Notes: a model not told the origin generated them from the sequence alone. DNA of 64,000 bases from Tetranychus cinnabarinus (GCA_022266195.1 WHVY01000002.1:4913001-4977000), one strand, 5' to 3'. Positions 23,161-36,128 are shown, numbered from the stretch's first letter. A program made the numbers and translations.

Positions 23161-26100
23161 GAAATGAAATGAGGAAAGGAAGGTAAAGCAAGACGAAACA
23201 CCAATAACGATACAAAAGGTACATTTATGCCCTTTAGGGGATTATCAGGTCAGCTTTGTTGTTGTTGTCCTTCTCTTGGTCAAAAGTGGAAACCAGGGCA
23301 GGTAATCGGCCTAAAAATGGATAAGGTGAGAAGGCGAAGAAAATGTACAATAAGTTTACTGATAAACATTACGAGTGATCGATGTTTTTCACCAATTCGT
23401 TCCAGAGTAAACAAGACTGCAACCTTTACAGGTAGAAATGACAAGCATTAGCCGCAAGCAAAACTAACCTCTCTCTCATCTTTTCTCATCTCTCCTCATC
23501 TTCTCTCATCATCAACATCATCATTTTGCATCTTCTTTACTCAGCTACTTTTCTCTCTCTTCACTCTTCTTACTTTTTTTGTCTTCCAAATTTTTGCTTT
23601 CCTTTTTGTGTCTTCTTCAACTGGTTGGTTCTGAAGAGGAAATTGATTTTCATTGCCTGGTTCCAATGAATCCAGATGAATATGATATGAAGAGAAGAAA
23701 ATGATAATTTCCATTTGGAGAAGGAAAAGTTGAAGACAAGAGAGGATGATCATGAAGATGATCATGTGAACCTTTTCAAATGAAGCTAATGGTTTACTCT
23801 CAATAAATATGTACACGAATAGACAATCTTTTGTTAATGTTGAGACTTTTTTTGCTTCAGACTTCCTTTTGTTCAGCATTTTTTTTCCCTATTTGCTGTT
23901 GTTGCCTCATGAAAAACCATTTCCTATCTGGGTCAATAACTTTCTCTCTATTCATTTATTCAATTATCAAATTTGTGAATATTTCATCTTGTGTTACATT
24001 TTCAGCTGATGGTTTCAGCCAAACGACAAACAAAATGTTAAACTTTATTATTAATCAAGTGGATATTGATATTGAACATTGAAAATAATTAAACATTTCA
24101 AGTGTTTACCAAACTCTTTTTATTTATTCATTCGCCATTTGCCAGATTCTGCGTATTCATCAGCCTCTCATGAACCAGTATTTTTCATCATGAATCTTGA
24201 TCAGGTGAAACTGCGCAAAGAACATGAACTGAGAAAAATTACAAATTAATTTCACCATTTCTATTGAATGTTTAACATGTTAGTTGCTCTTCAAAATTGA
24301 TACAATTAAAGAAAACATTAAAATGTCTTTTTTCACTTGCAATTATCATCAACTTATTGGTAATGAAATTCATTAAAAGGTTAACATTTGGAGAGGAAAA
24401 GTGTGGGTTAACTCGAGATTTTGAATCAAATTGTAAGTTGATCAAGTTTACCATAACTTTTCATCAATCAAATGATTTGAAAAATTGAATCTTTGGATGA
24501 AAGGCTGAGAAGGAAAAACTTAAAGTGAAATAGTGAATAGCATTTTAATGATTACTTTTTGCCTTCCACTCATCGGATTAAAGAATGTAAAATGGAAGCA
24601 AAAGAAGGCCAGAAAATTTCAATTTATTCATTGATGGAAGATGATGAATAAGGAAAAGCATTAGAGTAATGATGAACAGCAAATCATGTTGATCATTTCT
24701 AACCGTTGAAAATGGTTGCTCCTTGATGATAGCTTATGGACATGATAATGGTCCAGTTATGAAACAAGAAGAGACCTTATTAAAGGTTGATTTTGATCGC
24801 TTTTAATGGCAATACTGTTACTGTCCGAGTGAAAAGAGTTGAAGGAGGATCAAGATGCAGATGATGAGTGATGAAGTTAAGATGAAAAATTGGCGTAATA
24901 TGCAGATAACCAATAATGACATTGGTTTGATACGCTTGTCAACAATCAAGTTAGTTGAACCTCTCAAATCAAATTAGTTTAACCTTTAACCTTTCTTCTT
25001 CTTCTTCTCTTGTTCAGCCTTTCTATATTATCATCATTATCATTATCATCATCAACTGACCGTGAACTTGTTACCATAAATTAACATAATAAGGGTGAAT
25101 ATTTTTGCTTCTTTAATCGCTTCAAGTTCAACATTATACTTTGCTATACAAGGAAAGAGTAATTTCATTTTATCCAAATTATCATGTTCGCAGTTTAATT
25201 GATTATTGTCAGGTTCAATGTTTATCATGATTGACCATCTTGAAGCATCATTCAAGTCAGTTGACATCGAAAATCGAAAAGAAACAAACATTGAAATTAA
25301 GTCTTGATTCGATTGGACCAACTAATGTTATTCAGTGAAAATGGAAAAAATGATTTTTCCTTTTAAAAGTTGAAAAATTGAACCTTTTTCATTCAAGTTT
25401 GTTACTGGTGAAGGTCGTGTGATTTTGTGGAAATGGATTGAATTTGAAATCGTGAAAATGTAATTTGAAAACTTCGATTGAATCGAATTTCGAAAAGTGA
25501 AATTTCTGACTTTTTGATGAAGTTTTTGAGGAACTTTTTTACTCCAGTTTTCGCGTGAGATTTTTCAACTTTTGGGAGAAAAATTTATTCCAGTTTTGAG
25601 TCTTTATTCAGTTTGTTTGTGATGAGAAAATTTGTTGATGGAAACAATTTCATGTAAATTAACCCTGAAATTTGTTGTTTTCCGAGTTTCACGAATGTGT
25701 GAAACTTGATCTGAAAACAAATGAAGCTGAAGCCTTGAAAGTGACACTTGAAAACTGTAAACTTTGAAATCAATCAATTCTGATTATCAATTATTCCTTG
25801 CAACATTCAATGGCAAATTACAGATTAGTATGATTCTTATTCTGCATTCCTCCATCAATTTATCCTTCTATTGGTTGATAAAGCAAAAAGAACAAGAAAA
25901 ATTTCTTTTCATCTTCTTTTCTTCTCTTTTTATCTTCTTCTTTCTTTTCTCACTCGCAAATCTTCTTAAACATTAGACACACAAAAGAAGGTCACTAACA
26001 TTTTGTAAGCACCGAAAAATTTCATTGCTTTTTTGTTACTTTTTTTCAATCGCCATTTCAATCAATGAAGTTTACTCGAAGATGAAATATGTTTATTTAC

Positions 26101-27277
26101 AAATGAGATTAACTTGAAAGGCAATGAGTTAAATGTTGAGGAAATGTCATGAAACAAAAAAAATTCATTTTCATCCAATTTCCATTGTAGACTGAGTAAC
26201 TTGAGAATTGAAACTTTTTCTGTTGATTGAAAAATTGAAACATAAACAGTCTACCTATTTCTTCACATAAACAACTTCTAATTATCATGATTATTATATT
26301 ACTATTAGTTTTATCTAATTAAATTGTAATTGTTTTTTTTCTCACGTAATAAAGCGAAGAGAAAAGTTTAACAGAAAAAAAATTAAGTAAACAAAGGATC
26401 TACAGAATTGCATCTTCGCTTGTTTATACTTCTCTGATTCATTTGATGAAGATGAGGATGATGATGAACATCATTATCATCATTACTTGCCCAACACCTA
26501 ATTTTGGTTAAACCTGCTGATCCAACAAAGCCTCAAAGTTAATTTGAAAATCACCTACAAAAAAAGCATCAATCATCATTTATACATTTCCCTCCTCCTC
26601 CTCCTTCTCATCCTCATCATCTTCTTCTCTTACTTTTCTATTTTCAAGTATTTTTCTCTCTTTACCTTTTCTACTTGTTCCATTTATATTAGTTTAATAT
26701 GTTTGAGCAAACCTTAATTAGTCAACAATGGAGACGCCTTAATTCAATCAAACACTTTTTTATTTCAAGTCAATCTCTTGATTCACAGTCAATTTAACCG
26801 TATCGTTACCTAAAGCGATGCACAAACCTCAACCTTCTCGGTCAGCTTGAAGAGGTTAGTTAGCTTTACATTACAAGTGCAAATTCAAGGTTAGAGTGAA
26901 AATTTGATTGTACTTTTGGACCACCGGGTCTTGTGGTCGCTTCTAAATTGAACTCATACCGGGTGAATGAATTGCCTCCTTGTATTTTATTGAAGTGTTT
27001 TTATTCAATTTGAAAACTTCCAGCTAATTTATTGTTTCTTGGCAAATCAAAATGTACGCTTGGTTCAAATCAAATGCAATCATTAAAAAATCAACTCTCA
27101 ATCTCGACTTTCAGAGTTTTAAATGTTTCATAACACTCGTTCCATTGATAAAAGCAATCAAATTTTCTTCTTTTGAGGTTTTTTAACTTCATGCTAAATG
27201 AGTCTCGCCAGAATCAATCACCTCTAATGACTAAAGATATTGCTTCTGTAAGCAGCAGCTTAGAGTCTCTTCAATTT
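23161..27277. other. AT-rich intergenic DNA, no gene seen
   Basis: No coding region is supported. A small inverted pair GACCAC/GTGGTC lies at 26919-26938 in a locally GC-richer patch, which I could not fold into a tRNA. Confidence 0.45.
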
Positions 27278-27315
27278 CTTGTCACACAAATAATGCAAAA
27301 TAAACTGAAGATTCA
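27278..27315 (-). repeat. dispersed ~45-bp element, copy D (inverted)
   Basis: The plus strand reads CTTGTCACACAAATAATGCA then AAATAAACTGAAGAT. This aligns with the reverse complement of copy B (TTTGTCACAATAATGCAAAA then TAACCCGATGATG) with a 3-base insertion and a decayed right end. The octamer-like ATGCAAAA is intact. Confidence 0.5.
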
Positions 27316-30233
27316 AGTTCCAGAGTTAGTCAAGTGATTCGGTGAAATAGTCGAACCTTTGAACAGTAAAATTGCTTACTCAATATTAAGTAATTAGCCT
27401 AATTAATGTCAACCTTTCCACAACTGAAATGTGTATAAGGTCAAAAACCGAGCAAGAAGTGAATAATTTTTGACTCGTAAAATTAACTTCTACCAATCTC
27501 ATAATGTTGATCTTCAACTCTATCACAAAAAATTGAAACGATTACCTAAAAGGAATTATCGATGAAATGAACTTTATAAGTTGTATTAAAATCTGAGATT
27601 ATCTGGAAAAATGAAGCAAATATTCCGAGTAAAATTCTTACCGGCCTTCAACAGGATCGATAATAACAATAAATTAGCTTCTCCTTCTGTCATCATAATG
27701 TAATGATAATAAGATGTTACAAAAAGAGGAATGAAATGATAATTTGAGCGAAACAAGAGTTTGAAATGCGATTAGGTAGACATGCAATCCCTATTATTTA
27801 ATAATTAATTGAATGAAAAAACAGCCAACAGTGAAAAGTGTTTGAGAGCAAAAAAAATATTAATAAAATCAAATGAAATGGAAAAGAAGAAAAAAGTTGC
27901 AGAAAAAAAATGATGAACATGATGATCAGCGGCAACCTCAAACATTATCAACACCAATGTTTATTAATTTCATTCTAATCTCACTGTTGACAAGGTAACT
28001 ACGCCCATGGTTCATGGTTAATCAAAAATTCAGTGTAATAAATGGATCATTTCATGTTCCATTTCATTGTTTATTGAATAACAACTTACCTCTCACTTCT
28101 TGCATCCTTAACCATCATACCTACAATTAAACTTGTACAACAACCTTAAACATGCTTCTCATCAAGCAACAAGATTATAAATTATTAGTCCAACTCACGG
28201 ACTCAATCAATCTCAACAGCATCTAAATATCACGCAACTTGAAGCGTCAAAGTAAAGGTGAAACAACAAAAAAATGATAGAAGAAGAAAAAGAAAAGTTG
28301 GCGAAAAAAATAAACCGTAATTTCACTCTAATAACGTGTGCTTTTTTACCTTCATTTTTCACTGCAACATGATATAAAGTAAATAATTTAAATCACTTTC
28401 ATTAATTGTGGCTTCAATTAATTTGTTGGTTTCACAAATTGTTTGGTTTCGCTTTGAAAAGATGAAAAGTAAAGAGAAAGAAAAGGGAAAAAAATTCAAT
28501 GGACCGCTGAGTTTATCCATGTAATCAACATGATCAATATCTTCATTATTATCATCATTAGTTAACCTCATCATCATTGGTACATTGATCATCTTAATTG
28601 TGGGTTATTAGGAAGAGTAAAGATGAGAAACAACATCAACATCCAAAGCAATCATTTATTTTTAACCATTTCAACGTTGCTTGCGATTTGAACATGAAAA
28701 AGGTTAACAATTAAATTTGGTGAAACAGACAAAATTGATTGAACTGTTCAACTTTTCTCACTCAACTTGCTATTAATAATCAACTAACAATCATTGTTTA
28801 AGGTTCATTAAACATTAACTCGTATTAAATGATTATTAATTGTATTTGCTCTGTTGATGTTTTTGTTAACACTTTAAAACTTTAATCCAATTTTTTTTTG
28901 TTTCACTTGTTTGGTCAACTTTTACCTGAAGCCAGTGTTAATTGTTCTGGGATTGGTTTGATAGCAATTGATGTTTGATCAACAAACATCAACTTAAATT
29001 GCTTTACCATTTTTACCTGTTAAGAGTGTTGATGATGAATGTTAAATGATACACGCCTTCTCCATATCATGAAACATTATTAATCAGTAGTGAGATTTTT
29101 CATGTTTGCCTCAAGGAAGTTTGCTTTTTTACCTTTGCCTGATCATCCCTGATCATCTGCTGCTTTAATCTTAATCTTCATCATAAACATGAGAAAAGGT
29201 GTGAGTTAAGGAGTGGATAACGTGAAATTGGAAAATAATTTTCATTATTATCATCATTACACTCAAGTTGTTCATCATGTCTATGGGTTGCAAGATGATG
29301 ATGAGTTTCGATCATATTTCATTTTTGATGCTCATTTATATGCATGCAGATGAAGTAAATTGAAAGGAGAGAGAGAAGAAGAAAAATGTTGAGAAAAAAA
29401 GCGAAAAAATAAAGCACAAAAAAGTGAATCATTATGAGTTTGGAGAGAAGATGAAAAGAAATGTTCTGAATTGGTCAGATTCAAGAGAGATAATGTTGCA
29501 AGTTGAAACATCATGAATACAGATGATTATGAGGCTGAAAATTTAACAGCAGGAATTTAGTTGCTCTATGGTTTAATGTGATTATATTGAACAGAAAATC
29601 TAAATCAATGACTTTTCGCAACATCATAAAGAGATGAGCAAAATTGGATTCAATTTGTATCTCGATTCTGAAACCGGAACAAGAGAGAGAAACAGTTATC
29701 TTCTAATGGCTCTCAAATTGGTTCCTTTTCTATTCACCTAATCATCATGCACCACCGATGATGATGATGATGATAATGATCAACATTATTTATCCTCCTT
29801 CTTCATCTCATTACCAAAGTTTATACAAATGAATGGCACAAACTATTCACAACTCAATGAACCAGTTAAAATGTTGTTACAAAGTATTGGACTTTACTTA
29901 ATAATAAGATAATTTAATGAAATCAACTCTGGTTAACCTTTTTGCGCGCCTTTAATTAGATTAATTTGAAAAAGCATATTCATTGAGAAAACAAATTTAC
30001 TCGCAATTGGACTAAATGATGAACTTCGAAAAGCGTTACAAGGTTAATATTGAATCAATTGAAGAGTAAAGATTTTGATATTTTTGCGTTCAATTAGTTG
30101 CATTTGCTTTCCGAGTCGATTTTGTTTGAAAGTTTAACGATTTAAATACAAATTGTTGTTCCAATTGTTGTTAATTCAATTTGCTTTTGCAAAATCACTT
30201 CGCTCTACAATTTACTTTAAACTATTATTACCT
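27316..30233. other. AT-rich intergenic DNA, no gene seen
   Basis: No gene is supported. An ATG/GAT triplet run is at about 29757-29780. Confidence 0.45.
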
Positions 30234-30249
30234 GTGTGTGTGTGTGTGT
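30234..30249. repeat. (TG)n microsatellite
   Basis: Eight uninterrupted TG units. Confidence 0.85.
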
Positions 30250-30649
30250 CTTTGGTAATAACTTTTTACCATTATTTTATTGCCATGTTTGCCATTATTT
30301 TGTTGAGCGAAAAGATTTGTCAGTGAGGAAAACAATGAACAGGTAAGAAAAGTATCGAGAAAATTACAGTCGGTTCAAGAGTGAAATAACAACTTCCCTG
30401 ACTCTGAGGGTGTGAAGATTTTTATCAAAATGATTATCCCAATCTTTTTAACTTACCTTATTCATCTTCTCTCACGAAGTATTCTGATGATGTTCAAATC
30501 TTTTCTTACACTTCCATCATCATCATCGTCCTTCTTCCAACTTCCACCTCTATTATTATATAAATTTAATTAGAGTAACTATCAATTTGATTTGGTGGTC
30601 TGCTTACTCCTCTTTACCTCCCTTCACCTCCTTCTTTTCCCTTTAACAG

Positions 30650-30710
30650 TCATCATCTCGCAAGGCGTGAGTCCATCTTTGGGCAGCTTCAAGGTTTACC
30701 TTCTAGTCAG
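30650..30710 (+). other. candidate internal exon, 61 nt
   Basis: A long pyrimidine tract (30600-30645) ending in CTTTAACAG is followed by a 61-nt segment and then the strong donor CAG|GTAAGG. Two frames are open; one reads HHLARRESIFGQLQGLPSSQ. This is the best-looking acceptor/exon/donor set I saw, but no partner exon is identified, and pyrimidine tracts are common in this DNA. Confidence 0.25.
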
Positions 30711-31234
30711 GTAAGGTCCAGTGAAGAGTCCAGACAAAGAAAGAGATTACCGTTTACAATTAATTATGTTGATTGAGGTGGTTTGGTCAAGCGCCAGGAA
30801 ACAACTAATCAATTAAAACACATCAACATAATGAAAAGGACGCTTCAAGGATTAGCCTTTAGTCAGAACAAGTGGATTCCCTGATCATAATTGAGCACTA
30901 GTATGAAAAAGTGCATTTCCGTGTCAACTTTGATTTTCTGGGGCACTTTTTTTGTCTGCTTCTGAGCCCGTCATACGGAATTAAATCTTAATTGGAATCT
31001 AACAAAACTGTCCTTTCTAAGGCAATACCATTATCCAGCCTAAGTTTTAGCAACGCTCAAAACTACGTCTTAGCGATAATTTCCATGGTATTGGAAACTC
31101 TTAGAAACGTTTGGTTCTCTTATGACTTGACTTTTGACTTCTTATGTTTCACCAAGTCTAGTCTTTGTTTTTTGAAATCCTTACCTCATGTTTTAAGCAT
31201 TAGTAAAAGTAAATGTGTTTTAACGTTTTTCTAA
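30711..31234. other. intergenic DNA with unrecognised open frame
   Basis: One plus frame stays open from about 30992 to 31429 except for a single TAA at 31232-31234, with no ATG start. It encodes a hydrophobic, Phe/Leu/Ser-rich sequence that I do not recognise. An inverted pair AAAAAGTGC/GCACTTTTT lies at about 30908-30955. It might be a relic gene; evidence is weak. Confidence 0.25.
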
Positions 31235-31238
31235 TTGA

Positions 31239-31276
31239 ATCGATTCATCGATAACATCGATATTTATTCAATCGAT
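31239..31276. promoter_or_regulatory. cluster of four ATCGAT sites
   Basis: ATCGAT occurs at 31239, 31247, 31256 and 31271, all within 38 bp. Two copies sit inside perfect palindromes (TGAATCGATTCA, CAATCGATTG). ATCGAT is the core of the DREF-type element TATCGATA known from insects. The cluster overlaps the weak open frame described above. Confidence 0.35.
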
Positions 31277-31429
31277 TGTTGTGAATTTTGCGTTATCACC
31301 GATAATCGTTTTTTCAATAATCGCACATCTTTACTTTCGGCTGATCTAGTCGATATTCCGTCTTCGTATTTGCACGCGATAAATAATGTCAATTTTGATC
31401 GATTATCTAAAGTTTGCTACAAAAAATAG

Positions 31430-32105
31430 ATTGACTTGAACAGAGACTAAAAGTGTGCAAACCGGTCAATTTGAAGGTTACATCATTTAAATAGACCTGA
31501 ATGGAAACGAAATCTGTGATGAAAAAAAAGTGAAAATGAATTGAATGGGAAAAAATAGGAAAATGAACGTTAAAAAGGTTGAAAGAAATAGAGTGAAGAG
31601 TAGAACATTGAAAATAATAGAAATGTTTTGTTTCATTTTGAGGTGAAAAAAAAGATCAAACGAAACAGGATAAAACGTATTGTGAGGTCATTTTCAGTTG
31701 ACCTAGTTGGTTGTTACCAGCACGTTACAACCTGAACGGTAAACAATGAGAAACATCGAGAGAGAGAGAAAAAGCAGCAAAATTCTGACAGCAAAGCGAA
31801 AGAAGAAGAAAAGGTGAAAAAAGATTCAGTTGATTCCAGACCAATCAACATGTGAATCGGAATAAGTTGTGCAAAAGTAGAGGGAAAAGGTGATTAAAAT
31901 GGTGTTAACTTGATAAGATTAACATGGAGAAACATAAATCAATGAGTAAATGAATTTTGATGAACAAAATTGATCTAATGATAATAATATATATTATAAC
32001 ACCTTCAAGATAAACAATAACAAAACTTACCTTGCTTTTTATAACCCAACAAGTTACCATAACAACTATTAGCACAATAGGTTAACCATCTTTTAATGGT
32101 TAACA
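31430..32105. other. AT-rich intergenic DNA, no gene seen
   Basis: Nothing recognised. Confidence 0.45.
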
Positions 32106-32180
32106 TTATCATTATCATTATTATTAACCATTATTATCATTACTATTGCTATTACTATTATTATTACTATTATTATTATC
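32106..32180. repeat. imperfect (ATT)n microsatellite
   Basis: About 75 bp of ATT/ATC/ACT triplets form an interrupted simple repeat. Confidence 0.85.
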
Positions 32181-35100
32181 TTCTCATCAATTTTGTTTTC
32201 TTATATCGATTTAATATTGGTTTATATGAACATTGAAAAAGATTTTTTTTTATTTGAAAAAAAACTGAAAAGATTAGGGAAGTAAAAATTACAATAATAA
32301 TAAAGTATAATGGTTATGATAAATATATTGCGCTTATCGATATATGTTATCAATTCTTGAACTTTTTCTTCTTCTTCTTCTTCTTTCTGGAGGAACAAAA
32401 TTCTTGAAGCTTTTGTAAGTAGCTCAAGTTGAACATTATTGAGCTTTTTTTTTATTAACCATTGGAATGATGATGATGATGGCGATAGTGAAATATTTCA
32501 TGTTTTCGGGTCATTTTGACTGGTTATCTTGAAAAATAATGTCCAGTAATTGCGCCAGTTTTGACATTTTGTTTTCATCATCTTTTTATTGTCATCGGGA
32601 AATGTTTCATTTTTTTCAATATTTTTATGCTCATTGGATAAACCTGATAATTAAAGTTACATCCTATTTCATGGGAACTTCAGACAGGTTTTCAAAATTG
32701 CAATGGATGATGAAAGTGGTTTGCTATCAATTTGGTTAATTATGCAGAAATTGAGTTTCAATTGAATGGAGAAAGGAAAATTTCTGTTGTTTCTTGAGAC
32801 GGACATTGAAATTGCATTTTCAATATTATTTTGGAAAAGCAATAGCGAATATTGAAAGTTTATTAAATATCATTTTGATTGAAGGACATGGTTGGTGGAT
32901 CTTGATCAACTCGAACTCTTTTTACTATAGTTTATGAACTATCTTGCTATCGATATTGAATTTCCTATCTTTAATCCAATGACAGTTGCTCATTGCAAGT
33001 GAGGTAAGGATACATTCAACTGCGCAGTTTAATCTCAAACTACATCTGTATTACAATTGATATGAATTTGGGAATAACTTAGGTAATTGAATTATTTTTA
33101 GAAGACGTTCTTAGTCTTTCCATATTCAATGAAAATTGTGTCGGGTTGCTTCGATTTTAAGACGATTTTTGATTTTTATTAGCTTTTCCGATTTTCACGA
33201 TCAAGTTGATTTTAAGTTGCAATTGACAAAAGTGAATGATGCGCGAATTTGAATAGTTATCCGAAGTTTGGCGCGATAATTGTCAAAATGTCAAAATGCG
33301 ACAAAATAGAGCAGATCTCAATCTAAGTTATGAATGTAAAGTTGATTTTGCCCGATGAAAAGCGAACTGGATTTCGGTCTAAACTACAAAACTGTAAATG
33401 TCGATGAGAAAACTGAAATTTTGTTTAATATTTTGGCCATTTAATAACATTTATTAACAATAATAATTTGGTGGACAATAGTTCCCATTGAATTAACTAA
33501 AATTTAGCAAACAATAAATTTAAAAACAATAAATTGAGTACTACGTCCAATCGACGAGAACCTCCATTTACATTCATTTTCAAGTTACCACTTTGGAGTC
33601 ATAATTTCAACTCTCTTCAATAATCCATTTGTTGAAACAAAGAGTTTGTTTTACCCTTCTAACCATTGTTAAGAATAAGAAATAGATTTGTCAAGACAGG
33701 GAAATAGACAGAATAAAGAAAGGGGAGAATAATTTGGACCATTTCTCTTTCTCAATTTAAACACTTAATTTTTAATATTACATTTATTTTCATGATGAAA
33801 CCATTTACAACATTTAACGCACAAAATAAGCCAACTCTTGATAACTAGTCAATTAGATTGAAAGAGTAAAAATGCGCAGCTAAGTTGGCAACCATTCAAG
33901 TCAAAATATGGCTTCAATTTACATCATTTTTTACCGATCGGTTGCACATTTAATTTCATTTTGAATCCCAAAGGAATTGACCTTTTATTTCCCGCTCTAA
34001 ACAACAAAATTGACCCGATATCGATGCATTTTGATGCATTTTAGAGATGATCAAATCTCTTCAAGTGCGCAAATGAAGCCTATTTGGTTAAATTTGAAAC
34101 AAAGCAATCTTTATCTATAATCTTATAATGTTGGAAAAGGTTTATTCAAATTTATCATGCAGACAACGCACAGACAAAACCGAAACTCATTCAGATTTGA
34201 AAAACATTTGTGATATGAATTTCGCTAAATTGAAAACAGATGCAAGAAACTGGTGGTAAAATCGGTTGAAAAGCAGTCACAAGCAAACGCTTTACTTCAA
34301 CAAATCTAATTGAGCACACTTTTTTGACGACTTTCTGGAGACCAAATGGCTCAAAGTGAGTGATCACTTTTCACAGACTTTTGTTAAATGTGCAGTTTTA
34401 ACACGATCTAAAAGTGAACCTCTTTCATCTTCAAACCTTTCAATGACAAAAATATCTCAATATTTTCGATATCAATTACCTTTTCTCGAAAAAAACGTTT
34501 GAATAAAGAGTTGAATCTTTGTAAATGGATCTAAAAATTTGAACCAATTTTACCTTCAACCTCAATTTGATTAGAAGAAAAAACGTTTGAATTTTTTTTT
34601 TCAATTATGAAGCCAATAAAGACGCAAAATGTTCAAGTAAACTTCATCTTCTGATGGTCATCCTGGTCATCTAGACTAGTTCTTGTTTCTTTCATTTCAC
34701 TTGGATTCGTTGGAAGATGAAAATCCCTTGAGTAGCTTCAATATACTTTTTAATATGGACTTATGACCTTTTACTTTGTACTCTTCAGTGAGACCTTTCA
34801 ATGTATACATGAGTATAAATATACTTGATCGATTCAATTCTCTATCTTCATCTTTTCTCTTCTTCTTCTTCCTCATCATCTTCAAAGTGACAACCTCAAC
34901 TAACAACAAACCTCTTCTATTGCCTTTCCTCAAATCTATATATTTTTTTATAGACTCACATTTTTCATCATCCACATTATCATCATTATCATCATCATCA
35001 TCTTCTTGTTTTCCATCAAACCAGTTCTTAATAGTGTTGCATTTATTTCGCATTAAAAACTTGAAAGTTTACATTCATGTCAAGCGAACAAGAAAAGCAA

Positions 35101-35564
35101 CCCGCAACTGACCATTTTTAACTTCATTTATCGAATGTTTTGATCTAAAAATAACCATTCAACGACATTATAAACTTTAGTATATCAAGCGGATCATCTG
35201 ATCATAACTGATCGGAAAGATCGGCACTGATTAGGATACAATCAATCCACATTTGGAATAATCAAGTTGGCAATGAAAAAACCATCGTCAGAATAAGAAA
35301 TCCAAAAGTTGAAATCTTAACCTTTTGTCACTGCGATAATAAAGTATGAACAGTAATGTTTTGGACTAATTTTTCAAAATTAAATTAAACAGTTAGACTA
35401 GACTTACATGCACCATTCAACCACCAAAATAAATCTAAACTTGCCAAGAATGTGTTGTGAAAAAATTAATTAATTTCGGGCAAAATTTTTCAAGTTATGG
35501 CCTTAAATGAACAAAAGCGTCAAAATCTGATTTTACCTTTCGTTAAAAAACCATATATTTTCAA
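32181..35564. other. AT-rich intergenic DNA, no gene seen
   Basis: Paired frames at 34697-35111 on both strands are low complexity and overlap CAT/TTC runs, so I do not accept them as genes. Nothing else was recognised up to the Prp6 relic. Confidence 0.45.
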
Positions 35565-36080
35565 TTGAAAAAAGACTTTTCAAAAAAGGACTTATTTTTC
35601 GAATCGTCAGAACCCTGGTATAAAGTTGGACATAAATGGCTTATGTTAGCTAAGAGTAAATGGTTAGCTAAAGATATTGAGGGAGCCCGGCAAACACTTT
35701 CCGATGCATTTAAGGCAAATCCTAATTCCGAAGAGATTTGGTTAGCTGCTGTCAAACTTGAATCTGAATTGTCTGAATATTCGGGTGCTAGAAAATTACT
35801 AACTAAAGCTCGTGCTTCTGCTCCTTCAGCTAGAGTTTTCATGAAATTGGCTAAACTCGAGTGGGCTTTAGGCCAAAATAGAGATAGACTCAAGCTATTA
35901 AATGAAGGAGTAAAAGATTACCCGACATACCCTAAACTTTGGATGATGATTGGACAAATTGACCAAAGTGAAAGCAAATTTAATCCAACTTCGATTCCGT
36001 TTTTGGCTGTTACTTTCTCGACTTGAAGAAAGTTGTTAATTCATGGAACTGAAGCTCAACAAGAAGTGATAAAACTGAAA
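35565..36080 (+). pseudogene. broken partial copy of pre-mRNA-processing factor 6 (Prp6/PRPF6)
   Basis: The open frame from 35634 matches the HAT-repeat region of Prp6, the U5 snRNP/tri-snRNP bridging protein: AKSKWLAKDIEGAR, ANPNSEEIWLAAVKLESE, LLTKARASAPSARVFMKLAKLEW, YPKLWMMIGQI. There is no ATG, and an in-frame TAA lies at 35544. After SIP (35991-35999) one extra T shifts the frame; WLLLSRLEE, also typical of Prp6, then follows at 36004-36030 in the shifted frame. The first frame hits TGA at 36024, yet another Prp6 block, LLIHGTEAQQEV, follows in it at 36033-36068. From my knowledge of the family, residues are missing between GQI and SIP and many more between SRLEE and HGTEAQQ. No introns are visible, which suggests a processed, later-deleted copy. 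It ends about 50 bp from the SoxB1 stop codon, on the opposite strand. Confidence 0.88.
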
Positions 36081-36102
36081 AGTTTAAAACTTGAAATGAA
36101 AC

Positions 36103-36108
36103 TTTATT
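36103..36108 (-). terminator. poly(A) signal of SoxB1 (AATAAA on minus strand)
   Basis: TTTATT on the plus strand is AATAAA on the minus strand, about 20 bp after the SoxB1 stop codon. If used, the 3' UTR is unusually short and stops before the Prp6 relic. If not used, the SoxB1 3' UTR would run antisense through the Prp6 relic. AT-rich DNA makes chance matches likely. Confidence 0.4.
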
Positions 36109-36128
36109 ACAATTTGTTTTTGGTTGTG

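Noticed and set aside
34697..35111. Overlapping frames on both strands (118 and 111 codons)
   Set aside because: Both are low-complexity products of CAT/TTC runs.
35561..35893. Minus-strand frame over the Prp6 relic
   Set aside because: It is the antisense shadow of the Prp6-like frame; the plus-strand translation matches a known family and this one does not.
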